From: Ruminococcus sp. YRD2003 | GTDB lineage: Bacteria > Bacillota > Clostridia > Oscillospirales > Ruminococcaceae | Length of the DNA stretch: 64,000 bases | Assembly (NCBI GenBank): GCA_900109435.1 | Contig: FNZT01000006.1 | Location: 1-64,000 of the forward strand | Direction of reading: 5' to 3' | Shown: one piece after another, positions 7,012 through 16,265 of the stretch | Layout: each line of letters starts with the position of its first letter | How positions within the stretch are numbered: the first letter of the stretch is position 1 | Position numbers and translations under genes: made by a program | Notes under the pieces: generated by a model | What the model saw: only the letters and a program-made list of their open reading frames with translations | Told to the model about the DNA's origin: nothing | The model's database searches: none

Positions 7012-10000
7012 TTATATCTCCTCTTTGCCTACAAGATAGCGTGAGAGAAGTGCGCAGTCGCGGTTGTTGATGCTTCCGTCTCCATTAACATCAAGTGCTG
7101 TCATCTGCATATCGTCAGCCTCTACGGTCCCTGTCTTTGCTACGTATGCATTCAGCTTGGCAAGGTCCTTGTTGTTGACATTGCCGTCGCCTGTGTAATC
7201 GCCCGAGATTATGATGATAGCAGAGTCGATGACTGTACCGTCCGAGTCTGTGAGATTTACCCTCGCTCCTGTTCCGACAACTGCGTCGTCAGCTGCAACG
7301 GTGCCGTCTGCTGCGGTTATAGTGACTTCATCGTTGGCAAACTGCGCCTTTATCTGTGCGGCTGTATTCTCGCCTGCCTTGATGCCTCTGAGGTTCCTTG
7401 CACTGTCAAATCCCGCTGTAGCCTTGCCGCTGAGCGTCAGACCCGTAACGTGTACCTTTACGGAAGCGGACGAGCCTGTCTCGACGATAGTAACCGTGAT
7501 CTCGGTATCACCTACGCCGTTAGCCGTTATCTTGCCTTCCTCGTCAACGTCAGCTGCGGACGGATTGCTCGATGTCCACCTGAGCTCGTATGCCGAGAGC
7601 TCTGACGGTGTTATCGTTGCTGCAAGCTTGTTGTAGGCGCCGTCAACCGTGATATAGATGTCCTTCCTGCGGTTGAGGGATACCTCGGCATATGCCTCCT
7701 TGGCGATGTACTTTGCTGTTATTGTAGTGTCTGCGGAGATGCCCTCGCCTGACTTGTCCCAGCCGACAAATACCATGCCCTCGTGCTCGGGAGCCTTCGG
7801 AGCCTCTGCGTTGTTGAGGTATGCTACCTCCTGCTCCGAAATGACCTTTCCTGCGTCGTCAACATATGTAACCTTGTACTTCTTTGATACGTACTTGGCA
7901 AAGAGAGTCTGGGTCTCGCCTATGACCTCTTCATTCTCGAAATACTGCTCCTTGAACTCCTCATCGAAGTAGAGTGAATCGTACTCATAGCCCTCGAACT
8001 CGTCGGATGTGAAATCCTTGAGCTTTGCTCCGTGTGCAACGAGGTATACCTTTGTAGAGCCGTCGATACCAGTATCAACATCAAATACATTTGTGACTGT
8101 AACGATGTGATATACCGTTTCGCCATTGTTGATAACGTAGATATAGCTTGATTCGGAGCTGTCGTTGTGGTTCACTGCTCCCGCATACATCCTGAGAGTG
8201 CAGGACTTGCTTATCTCAACGGGCTCCTTGTACTCGGCTGCTGTTGAGGATGTTCTCGGGTCGCTGCCGTCAAGTGTGTACCAGATGACAGCGTTCTCCG
8301 TATCGCTGCTGAGAGTGACCTTCTGAGGAGTTGTGTACTCGCCTGTAGCAATGTCGGATACAGGGTCCTCTGTGGTCTCGTTGAAGGAATATACAGGATA
8401 GAGCACTGCCGACTCGTATGCGGTGGTATCACCGACTGCCTCGCCTGTCTCTGCGTTTATCCAGCCGAGGAACACGATGTCGGGGTTTTCCTCGACCTTC
8501 TCCTGAGCCTCTTCAAAATTGATGTTCTCGCCGTTCTCAACGACTACCTCGGAAGCTACCTTGTAGTCCTCGATGTCCAGTGTCTCGGATGCCTCTATCT
8601 TTTCGGCTATCTTTACCTGTGAGTCGCTTGCGAGGAATGTGACTGTGTACTTCTTGGGGGTGCTTCTTGTAACGATTATCATATCGGATGTGACTGTCTT
8701 GCCCGACGCGTTGAACTCGTCGATGGTCATTTCATCCTTGCCGTCCTGAACGACCCATTCGGTGATGAATCCGTCCTTGCCTTCTGGCATACTGTCTGCA
8801 ACGAGCTGCTCGCCGTAGCTGAACTTCCTGAGCTCGACGCTCTTGACTTCCCAGTTTACGAATGCAGCGGTATAGACCTCTGCCTCGCTCTCGGGCTTAA
8901 CGACCATATCGCTTCTGATGTTTACGACCGATTCAGACCAGTTAGTGAATCTGCGTCCTGCGGGAACTGTGAGCTTGGCTCTGTCGGGAAGCTCTGCATT
9001 CTCGCCTTCCTTGACCTTCTGCTCGCTGATAACGGTCTCGCCGTCGAAGTCAACGAACTTGACTGTGTACTCGGGCTTGGGTGCCTTTATCGTTCCGAGA
9101 CTTACTGACTGTGTCTGTCCGTCTATCGAAAGAACGATGCTGAAATCTCCCGTATCAACGGAAGGAGCCTCGAGAAGTGCTGCCTTCTCGACCTTGACCG
9201 TTCCGTCTTCGCCGACCTTTGTATCCTTTACGAACTCGGTCGTGTAGTCGGATGCCTGGTCGTACTTGTATACCCAAACAGTTGCGTCCTTGCCTGCGGA
9301 GGCAGCATCGACCCTGCCGCTGATGTCAATTATTCTCTCAGCCGATACAACGGGCTCTTCAAGAGCTATCTCCTTATCGGACTTCGCTCTGTAGCGGTAC
9401 TGCTTCTCGGTCACTGTCTTTGTCTCGACGCCTGCGTATGTCTTGTTCTTGTCGTCGCCTGTTGCAGCGCCCTCAACGGGAAGGGATTCGCCCTCCTTGA
9501 GCTCTGTCCATTCGGTGTATGCGCCGACCTTGCTGTAGTTGTAAAGCTTCTTGTAGGTGGTGTAGTTCTGCCTTGTGACGTTTATCCTGCCCCACCAGTA
9601 TGTGTCTGCACAATGGTCGATGTCAGAATACTTGTAAGCGTCCTTCTGGGGGGACATCTCTGTCACGTTCTTTGTGGAATAGAATGCGTGGAAAGTTGTG
9701 TGTGTGCCTGTCTTGCTGTAGTCGATAGTCCTGTTGTAGGGCTTTTCGAGCTTCTTGCCCGAGCACCAGTGCCAGTAGATATAGCCGACCGTCGAGGTCG
9801 AATCTACCTTCACGAGGCTCGTTGCATTCTCGGAAGCCTTGACAGGCGTCTTGTTATACTTGGTATAAACTGCATTGGACTTGTTGAATCCCGACGGCCA
9901 CGATGATACGTAGTCGATAGTACCCGTGCTGTCCTTTACGGCTGTGTAGCCGTCCTGAGTGTATCCGTCAAGTGTGGTAGCATAGTTTGTCGTGCTCTCC

Positions 10001-12195
10001 TTGACCTGATAGCGGTAGTATGTCTTCTCAACGGGATTGAGACCGCTCTCTACCTCGAGCGTATCACTGCTCTGGGGCACCTCGGAATCATCGGTGTATG
10101 TTATATAGTCTGTCCAGTCTGTGAGCGTGCTGTTGTCAGCAGCGGCATAGGCTGTCTTGGAGAGCTTGCCGAGACTGTCGTAGCTGTCCACTGCGTAGAC
10201 CTCTATCTTGGAGGCAAGATTGGGATAGAGGACCGTGAAGCTGACTTCCTTGTCAACAGGTGCGCCGTCAGCTGCTCTGTCGACCGCGAATGCCGCAGAC
10301 TCCGCCTTGGCAAGGATAGTGCCGTTCTCGGAGAGGAGCACTGCCACAAGTCTGCCGCTGATTATTTCGTCAGTTCTGTTTGTAACGGTCGCTGTAACGT
10401 CATAGCCCTTGTCAGTGATGTTCTTGCGTGCCTTGTCGATCTTTACGGTAGCGGAATGGTCCTCGTCCGCCCACTTGTAAACAGTGCTTACGCTGAGGTC
10501 GGACTTTACGTTGGAGAAGTCCTTGTTCCACGATGTGAAGATGTAGCCCTCGGGAGCTGTTACCTCGGGAGCTGTCGCGGAAGCGCTGTATCTTATCCTC
10601 TGTGTGCTGAGCACGGTGTTTGTGAAGCTGTCGATGAACTTTACCGTGTAGTATGCGCAGTCGTACTCTGCAACCACTTCAGAATCGGCTGTTACTGCCT
10701 CGTATGTGCCGTTCCACTTCGAGAACGTGCAGCCCTCGTGCGCGGGAGACTTGGGCAGGTCAGCATTATGACCGTAGTGAACGCTTACAGTCTCGATGAG
10801 GGTTTTGATGTCCTTGCCCTCGGCGTCTATGGAATCATAAAAGCTCACCTTTACGTCGGGCTTGACTGTGATATCAGCAGAAACGCCCTCCGTCTTACCT
10901 GCTGTATTGATAGCGGTGATTCCTACTGTATATACGCCCTCCTTTGCAAAGCCGTCGAGCGCATAGGAAAGACCTGTGATGCCTGTCTTGGTCTGGACTG
11001 TGTTGCCCTCGCTGTCCTTGACGATGATATCATAGCTCTTGGCGTTGGAAGCCTCGTCCCAGAGGATACCCGCCTGGTCGCCGATACCGATGATATCGCT
11101 ACCCTTGGATACCTTGACTGTTGTCTTGCCTGGAACGCTGTTGGAGGTCGTTACGCTGCCGACGCCCGTTGAATACCACTGACCGTATACCTTTACCGCA
11201 ACCTTGTAGTAGTATGTGGTATTAGCCTGTAATTCCTTTTTCTTATAGGTCTTTACGTTGATGTTGACGCTCTTCTGACTTTTCAGATTCGAGCCGTAGT
11301 CATATGCTCTGACATATTCAACGCTTCCGTTGTTCTTATGGTTCTTGCAGTTGGTTGCGTCAGTCTTGGATATAGCGCTCTTGTCCGTACTTATGAAGTA
11401 AGACCATGTCTGAACGCCGAAGTTTCTGTCCATAGTAGGCTTGAGCGTTACTGCTGTATTGCTTGAAGCAGGTGAAGCGCTGCTTGAAAGCTTCGGGAAG
11501 TATACGGGAGATACCTTGTCATAGTTCTTGGCACGGTATCTCTTCAGATAGTAGACCGTATAATCGCCCTTCATGAACCATTTGTGTCCGTATCCATGAT
11601 TATAGTTTGTCGAACACTCTCCGCGCATATTGTTATCGTAGCAATACATTGTCTTAGACTTAGCATCATAACTAAGGAAGATAACATAATGATGTCCTCC
11701 CTTATACTTGTACCCCCATTCAATAAGGTCACCCTTTCTGCATTGAGAAAAGAATGATGACATTCCATTATCAGTGATAGAGGTTGTCTTTTCCTCTATA
11801 GAATTAGTTTTAAAATTCTTTCCAAATATGTATCCATATAAAAAACTTGCAAATGAATAACATGAATAACCGTCTGAGTATACCGCAGGGTCGTATTTCA
11901 ATCCAAGCGATTTTATCTTCGGATTACTCTTCATTATATTCGGCAGATAACAGTTAGAATTTGCATTGGCGTTTTTATCTTTAGGATTATTCTTATATCC
12001 GTTTGCAGTAAATGCTGTACCTGTCGGGAACAAACCTTTGATAATATTAATCTTATCAGTTATCGGGTCGCTTGCAGCATCCGCTGTTATAGCCGAATCT
12101 CTGAAAATATTCTCAGGGAACGACTGAACTACCGTAAACATCATCAGCAGCGAAAGAACCACTGCCAACAAACGTTTTGGTGTACTGTGTCTCAT
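7012..12195 (-). CDS. Giant secreted dockerin protein with cysteine-peptidase-like N-terminus
   Basis: A 1727-residue exported protein. Order of parts: signal peptide (1-about 41); an NlpC/CHAP-like head (about 45-220) with Cys112 in SDGYSCYSFASF and His168/169 in GGHHYVIFLS as candidate catalytic pair; FN3-like modules; several InlB/MucBP-like B-repeats of the form YTVKF-D...G...P (about 460-580, 1090-1140, 1420-1490); a chitobiase-type beta domain with TLDGSDP; a Big_2-like domain; and a C-terminal dockerin (about 1660-1727) with Ca loops DYTGDGNVNNKD and DVNGDGSINNRD. It is the last gene after the scaffoldin, 19 bp downstream. The head is clearly more AT-rich than the rest. Likely attaches to a cohesin and processes wall or protein substrates; the activity is inferred. 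Confidence 0.8.
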   Translation of the reverse strand: MRHSTPKRLLAVVLSLLMMFTVVQSFPENIFRDSAITADAASDPITDKINIIKGLFPTGTAFTANGYKNNPKDKNANANSNCYLPNIMKSNPKIKSLGLKYDPAVYSDGYSCYSFASFLYGYIFGKNFKTNSIEEKTTSITDNGMSSFFSQCRKGDLIEWGYKYKGGHHYVIFLSYDAKSKTMYCYDNNMRGECSTNYNHGYGHKWFMKGDYTVYYLKRYRAKNYDKVSPVYFPKLSSSASPASSNTAVTLKPTMDRNFGVQTWSYFISTDKSAISKTDATNCKNHKNNGSVEYVRAYDYGSNLKSQKSVNINVKTYKKKELQANTTYYYKVAVKVYGQWYSTGVGSVTTSNSVPGKTTVKVSKGSDIIGIGDQAGILWDEASNAKSYDIIVKDSEGNTVQTKTGITGLSYALDGFAKEGVYTVGITAINTAGKTEGVSADITVKPDVKVSFYDSIDAEGKDIKTLIETVSVHYGHNADLPKSPAHEGCTFSKWNGTYEAVTADSEVVAEYDCAYYTVKFIDSFTNTVLSTQRIRYSASATAPEVTAPEGYIFTSWNKDFSNVKSDLSVSTVYKWADEDHSATVKIDKARKNITDKGYDVTATVTNRTDEIISGRLVAVLLSENGTILAKAESAAFAVDRAADGAPVDKEVSFTVLYPNLASKIEVYAVDSYDSLGKLSKTAYAAADNSTLTDWTDYITYTDDSEVPQSSDTLEVESGLNPVEKTYYRYQVKESTTNYATTLDGYTQDGYTAVKDSTGTIDYVSSWPSGFNKSNAVYTKYNKTPVKASENATSLVKVDSTSTVGYIYWHWCSGKKLEKPYNRTIDYSKTGTHTTFHAFYSTKNVTEMSPQKDAYKYSDIDHCADTYWWGRINVTRQNYTTYKKLYNYSKVGAYTEWTELKEGESLPVEGAATGDDKNKTYAGVETKTVTEKQYRYRAKSDKEIALEEPVVSAERIIDISGRVDAASAGKDATVWVYKYDQASDYTTEFVKDTKVGEDGTVKVEKAALLEAPSVDTGDFSIVLSIDGQTQSVSLGTIKAPKPEYTVKFVDFDGETVISEQKVKEGENAELPDRAKLTVPAGRRFTNWSESVVNIRSDMVVKPESEAEVYTAAFVNWEVKSVELRKFSYGEQLVADSMPEGKDGFITEWVVQDGKDEMTIDEFNASGKTVTSDMIIVTRSTPKKYTVTFLASDSQVKIAEKIEASETLDIEDYKVASEVVVENGENINFEEAQEKVEENPDIVFLGWINAETGEAVGDTTAYESAVLYPVYSFNETTEDPVSDIATGEYTTPQKVTLSSDTENAVIWYTLDGSDPRTSSTAAEYKEPVEISKSCTLRMYAGAVNHNDSSESSYIYVINNGETVYHIVTVTNVFDVDTGIDGSTKVYLVAHGAKLKDFTSDEFEGYEYDSLYFDEEFKEQYFENEEVIGETQTLFAKYVSKKYKVTYVDDAGKVISEQEVAYLNNAEAPKAPEHEGMVFVGWDKSGEGISADTTITAKYIAKEAYAEVSLNRRKDIYITVDGAYNKLAATITPSELSAYELRWTSSNPSAADVDEEGKITANGVGDTEITVTIVETGSSASVKVHVTGLTLSGKATAGFDSARNLRGIKAGENTAAQIKAQFANDEVTITAADGTVAADDAVVGTGARVNLTDSDGTVIDSAIIIISGDYTGDGNVNNKDLAKLNAYVAKTGTVEADDMQMTALDVNGDGSINNRDCALLSRYLVGKEEI

Positions 12196-12214
12196 GTGTT
12201 TATTCCTCCTTTAT

Positions 12215-15013
12215 TCATTGGCTGTTTGCCATGTATTCCTTCATGCTGCCGCTTCCGCCCGTCTGTAGGAACGAGTAGAACGCGAGTATCGCGGAAGCGT
12301 CCTTGGCGTCGACCTTGCCTTCACCGTTTACGTCTGCAACTCTGCGCTGCTTATCGGTGAGACCGTCATCCGCGCCCGTGGACAGCTTAGCGTATGCCAT
12401 CAGCACAACGGAAGCGTCCTTGGCGTCAACTCTTCCGTCCTCGTTCACATCTCCGATGTCGTCGTCGGGAACAGCGGGCGCTGTAGCTGTAGTTGCCGCC
12501 GTAGTCCCGCCCGATGTCTCTGCTGTAGTCTGAGTTTCGGTAGCTGTAGTCTCGACTGACGTTGTGCTGGACGACGTCTCAGCCGCAGACACCGTAGTGC
12601 TCGCCGCGCTTGAAGTCGTCTCCGTCTCGGTGGTGACTGCCGACTCCGATGCAGCAGTTGTCACGGTCTCGGATGAAGTCGTTGTGCTCTCGGAAGCTGT
12701 TGTGTTCTCGGAAGCGGAAACCGTTGTTGTGGAGCTTGCCGCGGACGAGGTCGTCTCGGTAGATGCGGCTGTCTCCGCAGAGGCAGTTGTCTCTGACGAG
12801 GTCGCTGTCTCGCTCTCAGTCGTTGTCTCGGCGGAGGTGCTGACTGCGGCTGTAGTCTCGGATACAGTGCTTGAAGCCGAAGTCGTGCTCTCGGATGAAG
12901 AAGCAGTTGTTGTCTCGGACACAGCAGTCGTCACGGACTCGGTCGCAGCTGTCGTTGTGAGCGTTGTTGCTGCGGAAGTCGTTGAAGTCTCCTTCTCGTC
13001 GACCATATCCACGCTCTCGGCGTCCGCGCCGCTGACAGTCACCTTTCCGCCGCTGACAACAAAGACGATATCGTCAGCTAAGAGATAGCCTGCGGGAGCT
13101 GCTTCCTCGTGGAGAGTGTATGTACCGTCCTCGGCGAGAACGATGGTCGCCTCTGCGCCGCATATCCACACGAGCGAGCTGCCTACGCCGTTTATGAGCT
13201 GACCGTCTGCTACCTGTATGCTCTCGGAACTGAACTCTACAGCCGAGCCGTCGTTCTTCACGCCCGTGAGACTGAGCTTAGCCCCTGCGAGCTGTGTACC
13301 GTCCGTGCCGAGCTTGCTTATCTTCACGCTTGCAGTAACAGCAGAAGTGGTCGCAGCTGTCGACTCCGAAGCTATCGCTGTCGTGGAAGCTGTGGTGGCA
13401 GTCGTTGTGGTCTCCGACTCGCTCACTGTCGTGCTCGATGTTGCAGTTGTTGAAGCTGCAGTCTCGCTCGCTGTCGTGCTCGATGTTGCAGTTGTTGAAG
13501 CTGCGGTCTCGCTCGCTGTTGTGCTCGACGTTGCAGTTGTCGAAGCTGCGGTCTCGCTCGCTGTCGTGCTCGATGTTGCGGTTGTTGAAGCTGCGGTCTC
13601 GCTCGCTGTCGTGCTCGACGTTGCAGTTGTTGAAGCTGCGGTCTCGCTCGCTGTCGTGCTCGATGCCGTAGTGGTAGTCTCCGACTTGTTCAGCGCGACT
13701 GTGATGTCCTTGCAGATGAGAGCAACGTCGTTATAAGCCTCATCGAATGTGTCTTCGGGACTGTAGCTTATGCCGATGACGGTATCCGCCTCAGCCTCGC
13801 CGATTACGTTGAATCTCAGCGTGATGAAATCGCCCTCGGCATCGGTGTTCTCGGTGTTAGACCACCTTATGATGAACTTGCCCTTCTCGACACCTACGTT
13901 ATTGTTCATCGAACCTGGAAGCAGCTTCGTCGATTCAGCGCTCACGATCTCGAGCACCGTATCGTCGAAACTGAACTCAGTGATGAAGCCCATCAGTCCC
14001 GTATTCCTGCCGACAGCGACAGGTACCGTGAGCTCCTCGCCCTTCCTTGCGGAAAGACCTTCGGGACCGCTTATTATCGGAGAAGCGCCCTTTATCTCGG
14101 AGCTTATCTCTGCCTTGCAGCCTGTAAGACTGAAGGCTGTCTCACCTGCGCTGCCTTTGCCCTTGAATGTGTATGAGCCCTCGGCAGCTGCTTCGTCCAC
14201 CTTGAAAGTGACGGCGAATGGCTGAGAAGCCTTGCCCTCCGCACCTGTGATAGTGAAAGCGAGCCTGCCGTCTTCGTCAATGACGTCGGAGACAGTGCCC
14301 TCAAACGCTGATACCTCGGGAGCCGAGAACGTCCATTTGTCGTAAGTGAGCTCAAAGCTCATATCTCCGAAACTCTCGGGCTTCCTTGCATAAGCTGCGG
14401 CAAGGGTAAGACTGCCGCCTGCCTCGGACGGCTCAGCCGACAGCACAGCGCACGGCAGGCTGTCCAGAGCCTCATTTGTGATAGTCAGCTCCACGTCCGT
14501 GCAGTTCATAGCTACCGCCTCATCGTCGGCATTGAACGTGATATCGGGGTTGGGATCATAGCTGAGCCTGACTGCCGTCGAGCCCTGAGCCTCCTCGCTT
14601 ATGCCGCAGACAAGATCAAACATCAGTCCGTCGGCGTCTGCATTGGTATAGTCCGACGATGTGAAGGTCACCTGAACGGTATTCTCAGGGAGATTTTTCA
14701 GATGTCCGCCTATCGAATCGTTCACATCGCCCTTGCCCGTGAGGACACTGCCCTCCGTGGAGACCGACATCGGCGTCAATACGTCGGGGTCGTACGAAAG
14801 GTAAATGTTGAAGCTCACAAAGCCCGTATTGTTCTCGATAAATATGGGAATGTGAGCCTCCTCACCTGCCGCCGCTGTCTGCGCAGTCGAGTAGACGTGA
14901 TTCTCAGCCGCAGCAGAAGCGGGCGCAAGCTGTCCGAACATTGTCAGAGCAGCCAGTGAGAATGCTGTATATCCCGAGACCATGCGTCTCAGCAGCTTTT
15001 TACTTTTGTGCAT
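12215..15013 (-). CDS. Scaffoldin: three cohesin-like modules, SpaA-like domain, dockerin
   Basis: A 932-residue secreted structural protein. Signal peptide 1-34; beta-sandwich cohesin-like modules at about 37-181, 186-305 and 309-443; Thr/Ser linker 444-558 with five copies of a 15-residue unit; a SpaA/prealbumin-like domain (559-673) ending in LHEEAAPAGYLLAD; a second Thr/Ser linker (674-848); and a C-terminal dockerin (851-920) with Ca loops DVNEDGRVDAKD and DVNGEGKVDAKD. Cohesins bind dockerins of enzymes; the terminal dockerin should dock the scaffoldin onto another cohesin. Start ATG 15013 has a strong aggaggagg site; earlier starts fall in the previous gene, which overlaps by 14 bp. 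Module 2 is the least certain cohesin. Confidence 0.85.
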   Translation of the reverse strand: MHKSKKLLRRMVSGYTAFSLAALTMFGQLAPASAAAENHVYSTAQTAAAGEEAHIPIFIENNTGFVSFNIYLSYDPDVLTPMSVSTEGSVLTGKGDVNDSIGGHLKNLPENTVQVTFTSSDYTNADADGLMFDLVCGISEEAQGSTAVRLSYDPNPDITFNADDEAVAMNCTDVELTITNEALDSLPCAVLSAEPSEAGGSLTLAAAYARKPESFGDMSFELTYDKWTFSAPEVSAFEGTVSDVIDEDGRLAFTITGAEGKASQPFAVTFKVDEAAAEGSYTFKGKGSAGETAFSLTGCKAEISSEIKGASPIISGPEGLSARKGEELTVPVAVGRNTGLMGFITEFSFDDTVLEIVSAESTKLLPGSMNNNVGVEKGKFIIRWSNTENTDAEGDFITLRFNVIGEAEADTVIGISYSPEDTFDEAYNDVALICKDITVALNKSETTTTASSTTASETAASTTATSSTTASETAASTTATSSTTASETAASTTATSSTTASETAASTTATSSTTASETAASTTATSSTTVSESETTTTATTASTTAIASESTAATTSAVTASVKISKLGTDGTQLAGAKLSLTGVKNDGSAVEFSSESIQVADGQLINGVGSSLVWICGAEATIVLAEDGTYTLHEEAAPAGYLLADDIVFVVSGGKVTVSGADAESVDMVDEKETSTTSAATTLTTTAATESVTTAVSETTTASSSESTTSASSTVSETTAAVSTSAETTTESETATSSETTASAETAASTETTSSAASSTTTVSASENTTASESTTTSSETVTTAASESAVTTETETTSSAASTTVSAAETSSSTTSVETTATETQTTAETSGGTTAATTATAPAVPDDDIGDVNEDGRVDAKDASVVLMAYAKLSTGADDGLTDKQRRVADVNGEGKVDAKDASAILAFYSFLQTGGSGSMKEYMANSQ
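13427..13651. repeat. Five 45-bp tandem repeats in the scaffoldin linker
   Basis: Five nearly identical 45-bp units encode ASETAASTTATSSTT five times (scaffoldin residues 455-529). Differences between units are mainly synonymous. The high identity points to recent expansion and likely copy-number variation between strains, changing the spacing between cohesins and the SpaA-like domain. Confidence 0.9.
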
Positions 15014-16055
15014 TTTTCCTCCTCCTAACATAGTATAATAATATACCTGAACCCGCCACCGCAGCCGCAATGCACGCCGCAGCCGCGATATACGGCAGGT
15101 TATCAGCTTTACCATGCTCGGAGGGAGCTGTCTTGGGCATCTCCGCGCCGCTCTCCTCCAGTATCTCCTCGTACGCTTTTGCGATATCATCCTTGTTTAT
15201 ATATCTGCCGTAGTCGCTGTCGAGTCCCTCTGCTTCGAGGCGTTCCGTGACTGCACCTGCATTATCGGCAGTGACCTCAGCCTCGCCGCGTTCGGTCAGC
15301 ACTTCGGCAATTATCTCCCCCGCCGACAGGTCTGTCGGGAGCTTCTCCGCCTCCTCGGGCAGCTTCCCGAGCAGCAGAGCTCCGTACTCGCCGCATAGCT
15401 CGTCAAAGTCCGCGAAGTGGTCTTTCTCGCCCGTTGCGCGCTCTATACCGTCATTTGCCCTGTCAAGCAGCTCCTGCTTCCGAGCGTCTGTTAGTTCGCC
15501 CTCGGGAGCCGACTTCATCACGCTCTCGGTCATCAGTGCAGCAGCGGAGCTCCCCGCGTCGGTCACGGAGCTGCCTGTTTCGGCTTTATCAGCCGTATTT
15601 ACGGGCTCGCATACGAACACGACGTCCTCGTATTTTTCGTTGAAAGTGTCCTCCTGCGAGAAACTGACGTCCACGGTGAAAGGCTCGCCTGCTCTCAGTA
15701 TCTCCGCAGTTATCACCGCGAGCTCGCCCTCCGCGGGTACCTCCTCGGTGTTGTTCCAGAGGATATCAAAGCTCCCTTCCTCAACGCCGATATTGTCTGT
15801 GAACGTACCATTTGCGGTGATGCTGCCCTTGCCTGCGGCTGACGGACGGAGCTTGTCCGCGGGATAGTCAAAATGCAGGCGGAAGCCCATTATGCCGCTT
15901 CCGCCGTGTGCATAAACGCGGAACACGCAGTCCCCCGCAGATGAGTTGTCGATGCTGTCGGAGACTATGCTAACGCTGTCGGCAGCACGGGAATCCATGA
16001 TCGGCAAACACATCAGCACAGCCGCCGCAATTATCAGCCGACACAGTCTTTTCAT
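15000..16055 (-). CDS. Cell-surface anchored cohesin protein
   Basis: A 351-residue protein: signal peptide ending near SRAADS, one cohesin-like module (about 26-155) closely resembling scaffoldin module 3 (shared GVE-G-F-I-W-NTE and EDTF-E-Y-DV-CE features), a helical spacer (165-300), then MPKTA (306-310), a hydrophobic segment (320-343) and a basic tail RRRKNAQK. The C-terminus has the layout of a sortase sorting signal with a non-canonical motif; otherwise it is a membrane anchor. Expected to hold a dockerin-bearing partner at the surface, like ScaE-type anchors of Ruminococcus. First gene of the cluster; its end overlaps the scaffoldin start. No clear -35/-10 was found in the AT-rich 16056-16140. 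Confidence 0.8.
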   Translation of the reverse strand: MKRLCRLIIAAAVLMCLPIMDSRAADSVSIVSDSIDNSSAGDCVFRVYAHGGSGIMGFRLHFDYPADKLRPSAAGKGSITANGTFTDNIGVEEGSFDILWNNTEEVPAEGELAVITAEILRAGEPFTVDVSFSQEDTFNEKYEDVVFVCEPVNTADKAETGSSVTDAGSSAAALMTESVMKSAPEGELTDARKQELLDRANDGIERATGEKDHFADFDELCGEYGALLLGKLPEEAEKLPTDLSAGEIIAEVLTERGEAEVTADNAGAVTERLEAEGLDSDYGRYINKDDIAKAYEEILEESGAEMPKTAPSEHGKADNLPYIAAAACIAAAVAGSGILLYYVRRRKNAQK

Positions 16056-16222
16056 CGCATATTCCCTCGCTTTTTATTTGGTTTTATATATAAATTTATA
16101 TTTATTCTATATACTACAGCCTAATTTTAACATATGCAGGTACAACATTCAATTTTCACCGACAAATCCAACCACTTTACCGACATTTCCAATCCCCTGC
16201 TTTTTACGGGAATAAGCAAAAA

Positions 16223-16248
16223 AGGCACCCTTCCGAAAAAAGGTGCCT
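16223..16248 (-). terminator. Terminator of the acyl-CoA ligase operon
   Basis: Arms aggcaccctt (16223-16232) and aaggtgcct (16240-16248), followed on the minus strand by a T run. Confidence 0.8.
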
Positions 16249-16265
16249 CATACAGCTGTATTCGG

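Noticed and set aside
13405..13671. CRISPR array
   Set aside because: The repeats are directly adjacent 45-bp coding units for a Ser/Thr linker, with no spacers.
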